From Mesorhabditis belari (taxonomy: Eukaryota > Nematoda > Chromadorea > Rhabditida > Rhabditidae): a stretch of 64,000 nucleotides of DNA. Location of the stretch: the NCBI GenBank assembly GCA_958450365.1, contig CAUEEP010000561.1, positions 1 to 64,000 of the forward strand, in the 5' to 3' direction. The notes below the pieces were generated by a model. The model was not told where the DNA came from and made no database searches. It saw nothing but the letters and a program-made list of their open reading frames with translations. The translations under genes were made by a program, and so were the position numbers. Below are positions 1 through 9,674 of this stretch, piece by piece (the stretch's first letter is position 1; each line of letters begins with the position of its first letter).

Positions 1-282
1 CGTAGATTCAGAATTTCGACAAATCAGACCTCGCTGACACGTCAAATTTGGGCTAAAGGCCAAAAACTACGCAACTTAACGCTTTTCCGCAGTTTTTGCC
101 TTTTAGCCCAAATTTGACGTGTCAGCGAGGTCTGATTTGTCGAAATTCGGAATCTACGCATACGATTCCCTTATTAGGGAAATATTTTCGAGCTCTACGG
201 CATTGCCTAGATGCCTTTCCAGCAAAAAAAGGTGCGCAAATGTCCAGGTGCGCAAAAAAACGTCGCATTTGTCCCACCCCCG
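1..282. mobile_element. Palindromic MITE, truncated by window edge
   Basis: The first 160 bases form a near-perfect hairpin with arms of about 60 bases (around 8-60 and 100-160) and a short loop. The sequence then runs on to end in GTCCCACCCCCG at 271-282. The same hairpin, tail and terminal sequence recur as a complete element at 1706-2110, so this is the right-hand part of a second copy. No coding capacity is visible. Confidence 0.75.
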
Positions 283-1509
283 TCATATATAATGCTCGTC
301 GTCATTTTTTTGCAATAATTTTTGCTAAAAGTTCGGTAATTTTTCCCAGCATGCATTTTGAAAACACGCATTACTCGCGAGGGAAAAAACTCTACATGAA
401 AATTGTTTACAACTCACATTCCGTGCGAACAGTCGGTGCGAATTCCCATGTCATTGTCTCATCTCGATTCACATTCACTCGCCCGATTATCGATTTCGGA
501 CCCCCGTCGCCCAGATACGACAACTCGAACGAACCATCATTGCTCACTATTAAGTTGGCGTATTATTGGCGTTGGCGTATTGTGGGGGGTAGGTATTTTG
601 GCGTTGGCGTATTATTGGTGTTGGAGTATTATTAGCGTTGGCGTATTATTTTGGCGTTGGCGTATTGTTGGCGTTGGCGTATTATTGGCGTTGGCGTATT
701 TTTCAAAACTTTTTTAAAAATAAGGCCGCCATCAACAAAATTTCTATTTAAACTATTAAAAAGCTTGATTTTCTCTGCAAATGGCTTTTAGGAAGTTCTT
801 GAAAGTAGTTGTTTTGTGAATTTTCAAAGGCGCAAAGGCGAGCACCCAAAAATGCCGAAGTCGCAAGTTTGCACACTTTCTTCAATACAAACCAATTTTA
901 GTGTCAAAGTAAAAAAGATAGAGCTTATTTGATTACATAAGTATGTAAAATTTGAAAACGGTTGGTCCATCCATTTTCTTTAAAACAGCAATTGAAAATT
1001 TTATCGAAAAATGCGTTTTTACCGAGCTTTGAGGCGAGGTTTGAGCTTTCTTTCAAAAGCCATTTTGTAGAGAAATTATAGATATAGTTTATAGGGCTAT
1101 GGGTTTGGACTCAAAGCTTAGCCACGTCCCATCAATTGAAAGTTTAGCCTGTCCCATGTTGCTTACCTTGAATCGTACACCAAAAATTATCTTTCCAAAT
1201 TGTGAGAATTTTGAAAAACTTAACGAAACTTGCTTAAAAACCTTTCTAATGTTTTTTAGAACTAATAACTATTCGAATTTTTCCCCAAGCCTGTCCCTAT
1301 AGTACTTACCTTGAATCGTGGCACATTCCACTCGAGCCTCTTCACGAAACAGAGATCCCAGGGTTTTGCGTGAGCTCAGAAATTGTTTTGCCATTAAACG
1401 GTCGACAGTCTGAATTGATTGATTCGTCTGATTGTTTAATTGACTTTTAGAAATTCTATCAGGGAAATTCTATTCTATCTAAAAGTTCTAGTAGAAGTTC
1501 GTTTTGTTA
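283..1509. other. Intergenic, minisatellite at 545-705
   Basis: I see no gene here. Bases 545-705 are a degenerate tandem array built on TATTATTGGCGTTGGCG (about 17 bases). The rest is AT-rich unique sequence without splice-bounded coding exons that I could recognise on either strand. Confidence 0.6.
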
Positions 1510-1705
1510 AATTTTTGGGTACTTGTGGAGTATCCGGGGGGTCTTTCAATCCGGTGGGGTAAAATTTTAAGATCTAAGATTAAGATCCGGTGGGGAGTAA
1601 AATTTTATATACGTTATAAGTGATTTGGTGGCAAATTCCCTTCAAATGTAAAGATATTCAATTTATTCGAGGTGATTACTTGATTACGTGATTCGAGGTG
1701 ATACT

Positions 1706-2110
1706 CGGGGGTGGGACAAATGCGACCTTTTTTGCGCACCTGGACATTTGCGCACCTTTTTCTTGCTGGAAAAGGCCTTAGGAAAGGTCGTGAGCTTCGA
1801 AAATATTTCCATATAAGGGAATCGTATGCGTAAATTCCGAATTTCGACAAATCAGATCTCGCTGACACGTCAAATTTGGGCTAAAAGGCAAAAACTGCGG
1901 AAAAGCGTTAAGTTGCGTAGTTTTTGGCTTTTAGCCCAAATTTGACGTGTCAGCGAGGTCTGATTTGTCGAAATTCGAATCTACGCATACGATTCCTTTA
2001 TATGGAAATATTTTCGAAGCTCTACGACCTTTCCTAAGGCCTTTTCCAGCAAGAAAAAGGTGCGCAAATGTCCAGGTGCGCAAAAAAAGCTCGCATTTGT
2101 CCCACCCCCG
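1706..2110. mobile_element. Palindromic foldback MITE, complete copy
   Basis: The whole 405 bases are close to one palindrome. Both ends read CGGGGGTGGGACAAATGCGA inwards, the arms are about 200 bases, and a short loop lies near 1910. It is flanked by a 5-base direct repeat ATACT (1701-1705 and 2111-2115), consistent with a target-site duplication. It sits inside the larger 1518-2524 element and so inserted later. A partial second copy is at 1-282. Confidence 0.8.
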
Positions 2111-2296
2111 ATACTCGATCAAAAACGCAACTTCTACAAAATTTTTTTATGTCATTATTAGAAATGTTGATACTATCCTAGTTGGCAGATCACTTTTTTT
2201 TCTTCAAAACCATTTTTTGGGGTAGTTTTATGTGTTGATATTTGGCCTCCTGGTCTAGAAGTAAATTCGATAGATTTTTACAGGTCGTATTCATTT

Positions 2297-2352
2297 TCAC
2301 TGTTACAAATAGTCACTGTTACAAATAGTCACTGTTACAAATAGTCACTGTT
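2297..2352. repeat. Tandem 16-mer array
   Basis: Three to four copies of TCACTGTTACAAATAG lie in the right half of the 1518-2524 element. Confidence 0.8.
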
Positions 2353-2532
2353 GTACTTCACAAATTTATTTAATTATTATGTTTGGTACGACGCGCAAAC
2401 AGTGGTAAAGCCATATTAACAAAAAAAACATTTTTCGCATTTGGTTGGTTTTGAAAGTTTACCCCGGATCTTAAAATTTTACCACCCCGGATATTGAAAG
2501 ACCCCCGGTACTTCCACAAGTACCAATTTTTG

Positions 2533-3233
2533 ATATTCTATTCTATATTCTATATTCTATCATTTACTCACCTCATCGATATCCTGAAACAATGTTTGCA
2601 ATAATTGTCGACTTGAGAAAATGATCGCCCACGAGCCAGAGATATCAGTGTATTGCGGTGAAGGGCAGGCATTAAAAACTGAATAAATAAACTTGTGTCG
2701 GGAATATGATAGCTGTTTTAAATCATTTCCCACAAATTATTTATTTGTTAAGTGTTTTCTAAAGTGTGGACCTCTTACCGTACCCCTAATTTCTCCGACA
2801 TTTCACAGCATTTCTTCTCTTTGGTAAAATTCGTTGTCGAATTTTTGTTTTGAAAAAGATTGCTCAATATTTCGTCTGTTTATTGTTAAATCAACTTCGT
2901 CAGCTTCGTCAACTGCTCAAATTGTATCATCAACATCAAGGATGTCAAGAAAACATATATTAAAACGCCTTCGCCGACTTTATCGCCTCCAGAAGCTCGG
3001 ACTTCTATGCTACCGGCATAAATAAACTTGCTTCTCGTTGGTAAAAAGGAACCGTATTGGAACCGTATTAGATCAAAATAGGTAAATGTTAGTAAATGTG
3101 TTAATTTAATTTTAATGGTTCTTATTTCGATTAATAAAGTTTTTCTTGGATCAAGTTATGGGATTTGAAATATTCGAGTTGAAAACGCTCCGGACTCCGT
3201 TGAAAACACTCCGATTTATTTCCGGACAACCTA
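2533..3233. other. Intergenic, nothing recognised
   Basis: AT-rich sequence. A 63-codon open frame at 2834-3025 (plus) has no recognisable domain and no supporting splice structure, so I do not call a gene. Confidence 0.5.
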
Positions 3234-3795
3234 TTGGTTTGTCCAGTTATGCATGCGCGTTTTTACTATTTTGTAAATTTCTCAAGATATCGAAAAGATG
3301 TATATGAGTGTTATATATCATTCGAAAGCTGAAGATCTCCTCTACATTTTGATATAAAAACGTTTTTGAATTTATTCAACTTTTTGGGAAATTGACTACA
3401 CAAAGGGAGAGGTCGTTTTCAAAAAAACCCATTCCAGCTTAGCTGTTCCTCAAGTTTTATGGTGTAAAATAACCACCCAGAAAAAAAGATCCTCTGAAAT
3501 TGTTATATTTTTAAAAAAGTTGTATAGATATATCTATTGGCCAAACATCAAACGGTTAACTCAATTTGAGAGGAGCCAAAACTTGATCCAAAGACATCCT
3601 TCCATTCTTGGCCACATCTTCTTCTGTGCAGTCAATTTGCCCAAAAGCTGAACAAATTCAAAAGCTTTTTATATCAAAATGTAGAGGAGATCTTCAGCTT
3701 TCGAATAATACTCATATATATCTTTTTCTCGATTTCGGTATCTTGAGAAATTTACAAAATAGTAAAAGACGCGCATTCATAACTGGACAACCCAA
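3234..3795. mobile_element. Mariner-type MITE
   Basis: A 562-base element with long inverted ends. The left end begins TTGGTTTGTCCAGTTATG, the right end is its complement, and the homologous arms extend about 170 bases. It is bounded by TA on both sides (3232-3233 and 3796-3797), the Tc1/mariner target. A second copy lies at 47431-48005. No transposase is encoded. Confidence 0.8.
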
Positions 3796-3822
3796 TAATA
3801 CGTATATGTTGGGATCCGGAAA

Positions 3823-4326
3823 TTTCGCCTAACGCCATTTCGCCATTTTTTAAAAGTATACGCATATTTGATTACCCTAGAATAGGTAGATAAAAAGGTA
3901 GATAAAAAGTATCAAAACAACCACTCAAAACATTAGATCCAACTAAACCAGGATAAAAGTTGGGGCAACTTTTATCCTGGTTTAGTCCCGGAGGGCGTCC
4001 AGCCACCAAAATACCAAAAATGCTATTTGCGATAAAGAAAATAAACGCAAAAAGAAAAGATAAAAATTTTCTAAATGCACGTTTATAAAACCATTAAATT
4101 TATCAATTTGATTAAAATACAATTTTGATTAGAATTTGATTTGATCTGATTTGATTAAAAGATTGTGGAAAGAATAGTGGCGGAGGATAATATAAAAATG
4201 CGACACTAATTCGCCTTTAAAAAAAATTTGCTTAACAAGCTTTTAAAATATGCATTTAATAGCTTTAGGGGAAATGGCGTTAGGTGAAATGGCGTTCCGC
4301 AAAATGTTTTTTAGGCGAAATGGGCG
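3823..4326. repeat. Inverted-repeat element with GGCGTTAGG ends
   Basis: The left end (TTTCGCCTAACGCCATTTCG, from 3823) is matched in inverted form near 4268-4290 and again around 4312-4326. Inside, 3948-3988 is a perfect hairpin of TAAACCAGGATAAAAGTTG and its complement. This is probably another non-autonomous element; I found no clear target duplication. Confidence 0.5.
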
Positions 4327-4341
4327 CTAACCGCTAATAAG

Positions 4342-5213
4342 TTATATCCGATTTAGACTCAACAATAGTTTTAACAATTGCTGCGTTGATAAATCATGTT
4401 TTTGTCATGTTTTTGTCATTTTTTAACAGTTTTTGACAGTTTTTCATGCGTCTTTGCACTAAATCGCTTTTTTCAATCAAAAACAAAGTCAAAAACAAAG
4501 TCAAAAACAATAGTTTCACCAAAAGCCCGTAACTTTTACCGAATTTAGCCACTTTTTAAGCGAAAGTATACTAATTTTCAGTTTTATCATCCCAAAATTA
4601 CATCAAAAACTTTCAAAAGCATCACAAAACATGATTTATCAGCGCCGCAATTGTTAAAACTATTGTTGAGTTCAAGTCGGATATATTAAGTTGGAAAGAA
4701 AGTTCTAGGAAAAAGAAAAAGTCGTGGAGTGATCTTTCAATTGGAGTCTAGACGCATTTGTGGTGCAATTAGCAAACTAGCACTCTGAGTAAATGCTATT
4801 AGGTTGGAAAGAAAGTTCTAGGAAAAGGTTTGCACAGTGATTTCTCAAAAACCAAACCATCAATTCTTCCCAGATTTTTGATAAACTTGACTATATTAAG
4901 GTGTTAAAGATCAATTTGCATATTAAATTGGCAAAGAGGCGAAAGTATTTTTTTAGGAAGACAGTTTTTCATGCGTCTTTTCACTAAATCGCTTTTTTCA
5001 ATCAAAAACAGAGACAAAAACAAAGTCAAAAACAATAGTTGCACCAAAAGCCCGTAAATTTTACCGAATTTAGCCACTTTTTAGGTGAAAGTATACTAAT
5101 TTTCAGTTTTATCATCCCAAAATTACATCAAAAACTTTTAAAAGCATGACAAAAACATGGTTTATCAACGTAGGAATTGTTAAAACTATTGTTGAGTTTA
5201 AGTCGGATATAAC
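4342..5213. repeat. Foldback element and partial second copy
   Basis: Sequence at 4342-4440 (TATATCCGATTTAGACTCAA onwards) is matched inversely at 4590-4686, making a foldback of about 345 bases. The right half recurs in direct orientation at 4960-5213. Between the copies a 28-base motif starting AAGTTGGAAAGAAAGTTC occurs twice (about 4689 and 4800). The second copy abuts the 3' side of the small gene at 5278-5606 and supplies the open frame downstream of its second exon. Confidence 0.65.
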
Positions 5214-5277
5214 ATATACAACAGATTGAATCCGATCCGATACTCAAAAAAACTTGATAGAAATCTTGAAACATTAC

Positions 5278-5606
5278 TTCAGTGAGAGATCCGAGAGCCG
5301 TTGCCGTCTTCGGATCGATATTCGACATGAGCCCGCCAGCATACGGATTTCCAATATCATTGATTGTCGGAATGGACACTTGAGAGATCCACTGAATAGC
5401 TTTTGAGATTAAATTGAGTAAAAAAAAATGGCAAGTTAACAGTAGATAGCAAAAGTTTCCGCGTTTTCTCTTTCTCTACTTACCCTTTCACCCAGTTGCT
5501 TTGCGGTGAGAGCGATCGTTCGAAAGAATTGCTCGACTGGGTCTGCTGTGAATGTGAAATGGAAAATTGCAAGCATCACAAAAGCATATAACCATTTTGA
5601 CATCAT
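5278..5606 (-). CDS. Small secreted protein, 3' end unresolved
   Basis: Two exons are supported on the minus strand: complement(5484..5606) and complement(5278..5391). The donor is AGG|GTAAGT and the acceptor GCTATTCAG|TGG, in phase 0. The first exon starts MMSKWLYAFVMLAIF, a typical signal peptide with likely cleavage after FTA, and continues DPVEQFFRTIALTAKQLGER. The second exon continues WISQVSIPTINDIGNPYAGG and ends SLTE before a GTAATG donor. Visible length is 79 residues. I recognise no family. If the last donor is not used, the frame runs on to a stop at about 5128 through repeat-derived sequence, so the true C-terminal exon may have been displaced by the repeat insertion. A start two codons apart (ATG ATG at 5606 or 5603) cannot be decided. 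Confidence 0.55.
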
Positions 5607-6169
5607 TTTATCACATCTTTCGTTAAAAGCTAAATTTAGAATGGTAATAAAAAGGTTTTCAAGACGTTTTCTTAAAGTTAAAGTTAAAGTTAAAGTTTTC
5701 AAGACGAATCTGCCTCGAAATTGTAAAAAATTCGTTAAAATGAGTAATCGAGAGTTCTCCTCTTTTTTTTGGAGTGAATGGGTTGATCGTTTATGTCTCT
5801 TTTTTCTATTTTTGCTCAAAAATCTCACCAAAATGCCTTTGTTGTTTGGGGAAAGTCTAAAAAGAGAGGAAAACCAGTCCGATTTTCATGAATACTTTCA
5901 TTTTAGTCTGTTTTTTTCTCTTTTTTCTCTTTTTCTTTTTTCCCTTTTCAATCTGTTTTGCAAATTCAGTGTTTCACAAACTTTCTTGATTTAAATTTAA
6001 TTTATACAATTGCAGGAAAAGGAGAGAACTTGGTGCGCTAGATGATTTGTGTTTCGGTTTCTGGGCACAAAGTACCCGTGATTCTGTACATGTACATGTA
6101 TTGGAAACACTGTGTTTATAAAGTTAAGAGCATCTTTTCTAGCGTACAAAAGTATCCATTTAGCTGACA
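5607..6169. other. Intergenic upstream of the small secreted gene
   Basis: Contains an AG-rich trans-splice-like acceptor near 5630-5640 upstream of the start at 5606, a short TTAAAG tandem at 5672-5696 and a TGTACA repeat near 6087-6100. No other gene was recognised. Confidence 0.4.
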
Positions 6170-6303
6170 ATGAGCTTATTGTCAGTCAGCTTAAAGATGC
6201 GATCTAGTGGGGGATTCGAGTGTTGAGCTTCTGCGGAAACTTTAGAAACCGTAAAATAGTCATCAACTCGGCTGGGTGCACTACTATTAGAGAGAATACG
6301 GTA
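6170..6303. mobile_element. Partial CCGTATTTTCTC-family MITE
   Basis: The right half of the element seen complete at 7411-7632. It shares the GATCTAGTGGGGGATT motif and ends CTACTATTAGAGAGAATACGG followed by TA. Confidence 0.7.
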
Positions 6304-6465
6304 GCTGCAATTTCAACTGTAATCATTTAATTTTAAATAAGATTTACCGAAGTCATTATATTGTAAATAGTTTATCCGGCGGATTTTCTTGAATCTAAAT
6401 CTAAATCTAACTCCGAAAAGTGTTTAGAATTTGAATAATTTTGGGTTCTCTCGGCGCTTCACACA

Positions 6466-6750
6466 TACCGTATTTCTTCGAATAGAAGACCGGGTAAAGA
6501 GTATGATCGCGTACTCCTGCGTAGCAGCCCTTTTTAAAATTTCTTTTCTGCATAAAAGCTTTCAATCAAGTGCTATAGAGCTGGAAAATGGCTCAAAAAT
6601 ACCACATGAGCTAACAGATTTTTGAGTCATTTTCCAGCTCTATAGCACTTCATTGAAAGCTTTTATGCAGAAAAGAAATTTTAAAAAGGGCTGCTACCAG
6701 GAGTACGCGATATACTCTTTACCCGGTCTTCTATTCGAAGAAATACGGTA
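6466..6750. mobile_element. Foldback MITE with TACCGTATTTCTTCGAATAG ends
   Basis: Arms of about 130 bases form a near-perfect inverted repeat around a loop of about 20 bases at 6600-6620. The element begins TACCGTATTT and ends AAATACGGTA. A second copy lies in a dre-1 intron at 48371-48657 in the opposite orientation, as shown by its inverted loop. Confidence 0.85.
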
Positions 6751-7218
6751 CTTAAGTAAGAAATAGACGGGAAAACGATCGAAACAAATCCCCAAATAGC
6801 ACAAAAAAACAAAAATTCATTTTCAGTCTGAACACATCACTCTTAAACTTCTTCACCTTCTTCAACTTTCATATCTTACAATTTTTTACAACTTTTCATT
6901 CTATTCTTTCTTTTTCTACACTAATCTAGACTCAAACGATGCTACGACAAAAACAATAAGCTAAACGGTCTTTCAATTTTCAATTTTCAATTTTCAAACT
7001 GTTGTATTCTTTCTAGTTCAATCTACTTTCATTTTTTGTTGTGTTGTACTTCTTGAACACTTTTGTTTTTGTGTTTGTATAAAGATTGGCACATTTTTTT
7101 TCCTCATTATTAAGCACAAAATATTGAGTTTTAAAAAACGCACAATGTCATGTGTAAACTAAAGGAGATAAGTTTGACAAAACTCCTCAAAAGACTCTAA
7201 AAAGTGGCCCTACCTTGT
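6751..7218. other. Intergenic, nothing recognised
   Basis: AT-rich sequence with no convincing exon, repeat or RNA before the tRNA gene. Confidence 0.5.
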
Positions 7219-7290
7219 GGTTCCATGGTGTAGCGGTTAGCACTCAGGACTTTGAATCCTGCGACCCGAGTTCGAATCTCGGTGGAACCT
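7219..7290 (+). tRNA. tRNA-Gln (anticodon TTG)
   Basis: A 72-base cloverleaf. The acceptor stem GGTTCCA pairs perfectly with TGGAACC (7283-7289) and the discriminator is T. The D arm carries the A box GGTGTAGCGG. The anticodon stem CAGGA/TCCTG encloses loop CTTTGAA with anticodon TTG, and the T arm has the B box GTTCGAATCTC. A T-rich pol III terminator begins at about 7294. It decodes CAA codons as glutamine. No intron is present and it appears functional. Confidence 0.95.
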
Positions 7291-7410
7291 AGCTCTTTTT
7301 CCTTTTCTTGAAAATTTTTGATTTAAATGGCTGAAATGAGCTTTTTTGGAGATAAAGGATTTCAAAAACGGACGTTCAATTTGAATGGTTTCAAAATCAG
7401 ACGTAACATA

Positions 7411-7632
7411 TACCGTATTTTCTCTAATAGTAGTGTACCCAAAGCTTCGCATAAATTCCTCGAAATCTCGAGAACCGCTTATCAGAACCTATCGATGTGG
7501 GGTCGGAAAATGGAGCTGACGATGAGATCTTGTGGGGGATTAGAGAGTTGAGCTTCTGCGAAAGATTGGAAACCGTAAAATAGGCATCAACTCGGCTCGA
7601 CGGGGTGCACTACTATTAGAGAGAATACGGTA
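7411..7632. mobile_element. CCGTATTTTCTC-family MITE
   Basis: A 222-base element bounded by TA-CCGTATTTTCTCTAATAG on the left and its complement on the right, with imperfect complementarity through the interior. TA at both borders fits Tc1/mariner-type insertion. Other copies are at 7749-7970, 24306-24519, 38479-38700, 38930-39152 and 51266-51492. Confidence 0.85.
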
Positions 7633-7707
7633 ATTATGATGCACCTCGTAAGTTAACACTCAAAGAACCACTCATATCTCGGCGCTCAGCCATTTGTTTC
7701 TGCGCGC

Positions 7708-7970
7708 TTGTCGGGGTGCACTACTATTAGAGAAAATACGGTACTGTTTACCGTATTTTCTCTAATAGTAGTGTACCCAAAGCTTCGCTTAAATTCCTCG
7801 AAATCTCGAGAACCGCTTATCAGAAGCTATCGATGTGGGGTCGGAAAATGTAGCTGACGATGAGATCTTGTGGGGGATTAGGGTGTTGAGCTTCTTTGAA
7901 AACTTGGAAACCGTAAAATAGTCATCAACTCGGCTCGACGGGGTGCACTACTATTAGAGAAAATGCGGTA
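7708..7970. mobile_element. CCGTATTTTCTC MITE: solo end plus full copy
   Basis: A lone right terminus occupies 7708-7742 and is followed after six bases by a complete copy at 7749-7970. The interior of the full copy is nearly identical to that at 7411-7632, pointing to recent spread or local duplication. Confidence 0.8.
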
Positions 7971-8584
7971 ACAACAAAATCATGGAAAACGCATAACCGA
8001 CAAAGAGCTTCGTAAAATTTACGTGTGAGTGCGCTAGAAAGGTTGCGTTTACATGTTTCTTTAAAGCTTAAAGTTCACATTTAAAGCTTTTACAGAAGCC
8101 AACAGCTTAAACAAACGAAATCAATCAAAAGCTGATCAATTGAAGAAGAACAAGATTTTCTCTCGGAAAATCTAATTGAACGTGGAATTTGCCTTGTTCT
8201 AATTAAACAAATAAAACCATAATTTTTGAAATATGAAACACGTAACTGTAATCGTAAAATTAAAAAATTTTAAGGACTTTTAAAACCTTGATCCTTTCCG
8301 GGGATTTGCTCACCTGCTTAAAGGATTGTTGCTCACCTTTTTCGTGCTTAAAGGATTGTTTATTGGTAAAATTTTGATAAATTTGATAAACTTTGAAGAA
8401 GATATTTTGAAAACTTAATGTTTTAGTGATTCAAAATTGGCTTAATCACTGACTTTACAGAAAATAGTGCGTTAAACGATGTTTTGGCGGCTTTAAACAA
8501 AGATCTGGCTGGCTTACCAGAGTGTAGAGAGGCTTACCAGAGAATTTCTCGAAAAAATACACAAATTTAAGGCAAAAATTATCC
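7971..8584. other. Intergenic, nothing recognised
   Basis: AT-rich sequence with no gene, RNA or repeat structure that I can support. Confidence 0.5.
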
Positions 8585-8932
8585 CAGAAATTCGGGCATA
8601 GTGACGCTCAAGAGCCACCTCAGTCGGGTTTTCGAGAATGGTGCCGCCGCCTCGAAGCCATCACCAACGAAGTCGACCTCAACGAAGCCCTCCAGGAACT
8701 CACCACCGACGTCAAGAAGAAGAACGCCACTGAAGACGATCAACGGCCGCCTCGTCCGCCTCGTGCCCAAACCACCCGACGAGCACCGCCGCCGCCAAGA
8801 AGAACCACCTACGACGCGAAGGACGCTGCCCGGATCCAGAAACTGTACCGATCATCGCGCCTCCGTGCCTTCCGTGAGGTCATCGAAGCCGGATCGAGGC
8901 GGTGGCACCATTCTGAGGTGAAGCTGTCTTGA
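8585..8932 (+). pseudogene. Fragment resembling non-LTR retrotransposon ORF
   Basis: A GC-rich island in AT-rich surroundings. The frame passing through 8633 is open from about 8585 to a stop at 8930-8932 and reads GFREWCRRLEAITNEVDLNE early and YDAKDAARIQKLYRSSRLRA later. The second motif resembles the helical segment found just upstream of the reverse transcriptase domain in some LINE polyproteins (RIQxLYRxxRxRA). No RT motif follows, so at most a fragment remains. An alternative is a real exon, since the fragment has a plausible acceptor (ATTATCCCAG at about 8577-8586) and a donor GAG|GTGAAG at 8917. The 106-residue frame starting at 8601 is a shifted shadow. Confidence 0.4.
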
Positions 8933-9674
8933 AATCCAATCGATTGAAGCTGCTCATTTCATTCAGTCTACCAATTGAAACTCGTATTTAATTGGGCTAA
9001 ACTTTTAAGTAAATCCAGAAAACATATAAAATTTCAGCTGTCTCAATCAGAATTTGAAATTGAAGGAGCTAAATGATGAGATCGAGTCCTCAACCCCAAC
9101 AACCCAGTCCTCTTTCCTCAAAATTGGAGAACAGCAGAACAAGTCAATCAATCCAAACAACAAATCACACAAATCGATGATCGCCAAGAAGCCATGGAAA
9201 TTAAAAATTCAGCAAGCGAACTAAAAATTTTTATCTCAAAACGATACATTTAGTTTCGAAAAGCTAAAAAAAACATGAAAGCAGCAAATTTTGACCATTT
9301 GACCATTTGAAATTTTGACCTAACTTTAGTTCCAGCTTAGATCATACCAATTTTTTTTAGCCGTAAATGAGAAAACACTATAGTTTGAGCATAATTAGAA
9401 ACATTTTTATTTGCTCACTTGTCAAATATTTCAACTGTTCACCTTGGAATCTTTTCCTCTTCTTCATCAGTTTTTCGAACCAAAAATACAGGGTGTTCCA
9501 AAAAACAATATGGTTCCAATTAGGTTCCAATATGGTTCCCATTTGGTTCCAATATGGTTCGGATATGGTTCCAATACGGTTCCAATATGGTTCCAATACG
9601 GTTCCGATTTGGTTCCGATATGGTTCCAATATGGTTCCGGGGGTTTTGGGTTTTCCAAAAAAAACAACAAAAAA
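8933..9674. other. Intergenic with GGTTCC minisatellite
   Basis: No gene recognised. Bases 9508-9643 are a tandem array of an 11-12 base unit based on ATGGTTCCAAT, open in several frames on both strands; those translated frames are repeat artefacts. Confidence 0.7.

Larger units (their letters stand above)
1518..2524. mobile_element. hAT-like non-autonomous element with 8-bp TSD
   Basis: The ends are inverted repeats of about 55-65 bases that begin GGTACTTGTGGA and contain GGGGGTCTTTCAAT and GGGGTAAAATTTTAAGATC. The element is flanked by an exact 8-base direct repeat, AATTTTTG, at 1510-1517 and 2525-2532. An 8-base target-site duplication is characteristic of hAT (and a few other) transposases; assignment to hAT is inference because no transposase is encoded. 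A second element (1706-2110) is nested inside. Confidence 0.75.
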
